The notes beneath the pieces are model-generated. The model was not told the DNA's origin. It made no database searches and saw nothing but the letters and a program-made list of their open reading frames with translations. The position numbers and the translations under genes are program-made. From positions 1 through 13,771 of the forward strand of contig JACCSF010000016.1 of the NCBI GenBank assembly GCA_013813135.1: a DNA stretch of 13,771 nucleotides. Direction: 5' to 3'. The DNA comes from Thermoleophilaceae bacterium. Lineage in GTDB: Bacteria; Actinomycetota; Thermoleophilia; Solirubrobacterales; Thermoleophilaceae. Shown in pieces: positions 13,044 through 13,771 of the stretch. Each line of letters begins with the position of its first letter. Position 1 is the first letter of the stretch.

Positions 13044-13771
13044 CTACACGTCGTCGAGAGGGCCGAACTGGCCCTCGGTGGGCTCCGCTCAGCAGAACCA
13101 CGGCTCGGTGAGCCGTGGCCTCCCCTCGGTCGCGCCGGCGTGGATCGGCTCGGCGCGGCCGGCGGGCGACGGCGACCGCCCAGCCGCCTCGAGCGCCGCC
13201 GCGCGCACCTTCGCAAACGTCTCGGGAATTGGCTCGGAGCCCGCCGCGCTCTGCTCGACGAGCGCCGCGAGGCGGGCCTGGAGGCGGTCGCTGTCGGGGT
13301 CGATCGGGGTCCACCTGTAGCTGAGCCGCTCGGCGTCGTAGCCGCCGAGGTGCGGGCGCATGTCGGGGCGCTCGAGCAGCAGCGATCCCTCGGGGAGCAG
13401 CAGGCGGATCGTGTAGTGGACCGGGTCGACGTTGCCGACGAGGTCGTGCTCGGCCACGAAGTCGAGCATCTCGACCACGTCGCGGGGCGTCGTCCAGGGG
13501 GTGAACGGCATCCACGACGGGCGCATCTCGATCCCGTGCTCGCGCAGCAGCGCGATCGCCCGTGCGGCTTCCTCGGTCGTGTGGCCCTTGTCGAGCCGCT
13601 CGAGGATCTCGTCGTTGACCGACTCGAGCGCGGAGACCACGAATAGGCAGCCCGCCCCGGCGAGCGCCGGCCACAGCTCGGCGTCGCGCAGGATGTGCTC
13701 GACCTTCGTCGTGCAGTCGAAGGTGAGCTCGGGGAAGCGCTCGTGCATCGCCTGCACGACGCGCAGCGAGT
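13044..13771 (-). CDS. CUAEP-tail radical SAM selenoprotein, 5' end beyond the window
   Basis: The C-terminal 241 residues of a radical SAM protein; the CxxxCxxC cluster motif would lie outside the window. The visible part has the later strands of the SAM barrel: LTFDCTTKVEHILRD, LFVVSALESVNDEILERLDK, HTTEEAARAIALLREHGIEM and RPSWMPFTPWTTPRDVVEML. Conventional reading stops at TGA 13091-13089, after RLTEPWFC. Reading that UGA as selenocysteine continues AEPTEGQFGPLDDV to TAG at 13046-13044. The resulting C-U-A-E-P tail matches a family I know as CUAEP/CCAEP-tail radical SAM (seleno)proteins, in which the UGA position is Sec or Cys. A SECIS-like hairpin sits in the expected place. The substrate is unknown; the adjacent Cys-Sec pair suggests redox chemistry or metal binding at the tail. 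Confidence 0.88.
13058..13076 (-). promoter_or_regulatory. SECIS-like hairpin of the radical SAM selenoprotein gene
   Basis: On the minus strand GAGGGCC, loop AGTTC and GGCCCTC make a perfect 7-bp stem whose loop begins 19 nt after the UGA. The second loop base is G. The inner core GGCCAGTTCGGCC equals that of the formate dehydrogenase SECIS except for one loop base. The hairpin lies inside the recoded tail, before the TAG stop. Because it is symmetric and lies between convergent genes it could be mistaken for a terminator, but there is no T tract on either side. Confidence 0.8.

Noticed and set aside
13058..13076. Bidirectional intrinsic terminator between convergent genes
   Set aside because: No T tract on either side, and the hairpin lies inside the recoded tail at SECIS distance with the same loop as the formate dehydrogenase SECIS.
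1..13771. CRISPR array, toxin-antitoxin pair or phage genes
   Set aside because: No regularly spaced repeats, no paired small toxin/antitoxin genes and no phage structural or integrase genes were seen; the only integrase-fold protein is the IS3 transposase.

Overview
The window is high-GC DNA, most likely from an actinobacterium; a Thermoleophilia-like soil lineage would fit. This is inferred from the GC-rich third codon positions, the GTG/TTG starts with GTGA overlaps, a DUF6457-type small protein and the style of the metabolic genes. There is no rRNA or tRNA to place it more precisely.

Left part (1-4714): two minus-strand VOC/glyoxalase-like genes (107-496, 605-1039). Next comes a poorly coding, repeat- and palindrome-rich stretch with two short, possibly coupled ORFs (1753-1896, 1898-2212). 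A decapitated IS110 transposase start follows (2226-2405, minus), broken at a GTGAAAA heptamer repeat. After that are a small conserved-looking protein of unknown function (2944-3231) and a PD-(D/E)XK nuclease-like protein (3375-4520, minus).

Middle (4715-6499): a complete IS3-family element with orfA, orfB and recognisable terminal inverted repeats (4715-6021). It abuts the C-terminal remnant of an IS630 transposase, which is fused in frame to an internally deleted C-terminal remnant of an IS110 transposase. This is an insertion-sequence graveyard directly upstream of the metabolic operon.

Right part (6636-13771): a respiratory formate dehydrogenase operon. In order: a DUF6457-type protein; a Tat-exported catalytic subunit (6931-9966) whose in-frame UGA at 7519-7521 is read as selenocysteine; FdhE (9963-10823); a four-cluster Fe-S subunit with a C-terminal membrane helix (10826-11677); and an NrfD-type eight-helix quinone-interacting subunit (11674-12618). 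Formate would be oxidised outside the membrane and electrons passed through the Fe-S chain to the quinone pool. A small DsrE-like cysteine protein (12663-13028) follows. Convergent with it is a radical SAM gene, cut off by the window edge, that ends ...WFC-UGA-AEP.... Reading that UGA as selenocysteine gives the CUAEP tail of a second selenoprotein, ending at 13044.

The strongest observation is that both UGA codons are followed, 18 and 19 nt later, by the loop of a 7-bp hairpin with the same apical core (GGCC-AGUUY-GGCC). The two hairpins sit in different reading frames relative to the RNA. They therefore look like the selenocysteine insertion element (SECIS) of this organism, and the end of the window looks like a selenium-related locus: two selenoproteins flanking a DsrE-like sulfur/selenium-carrier candidate. 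The selenocysteine machinery itself (selA, selB, selC, selD) is not in the window.
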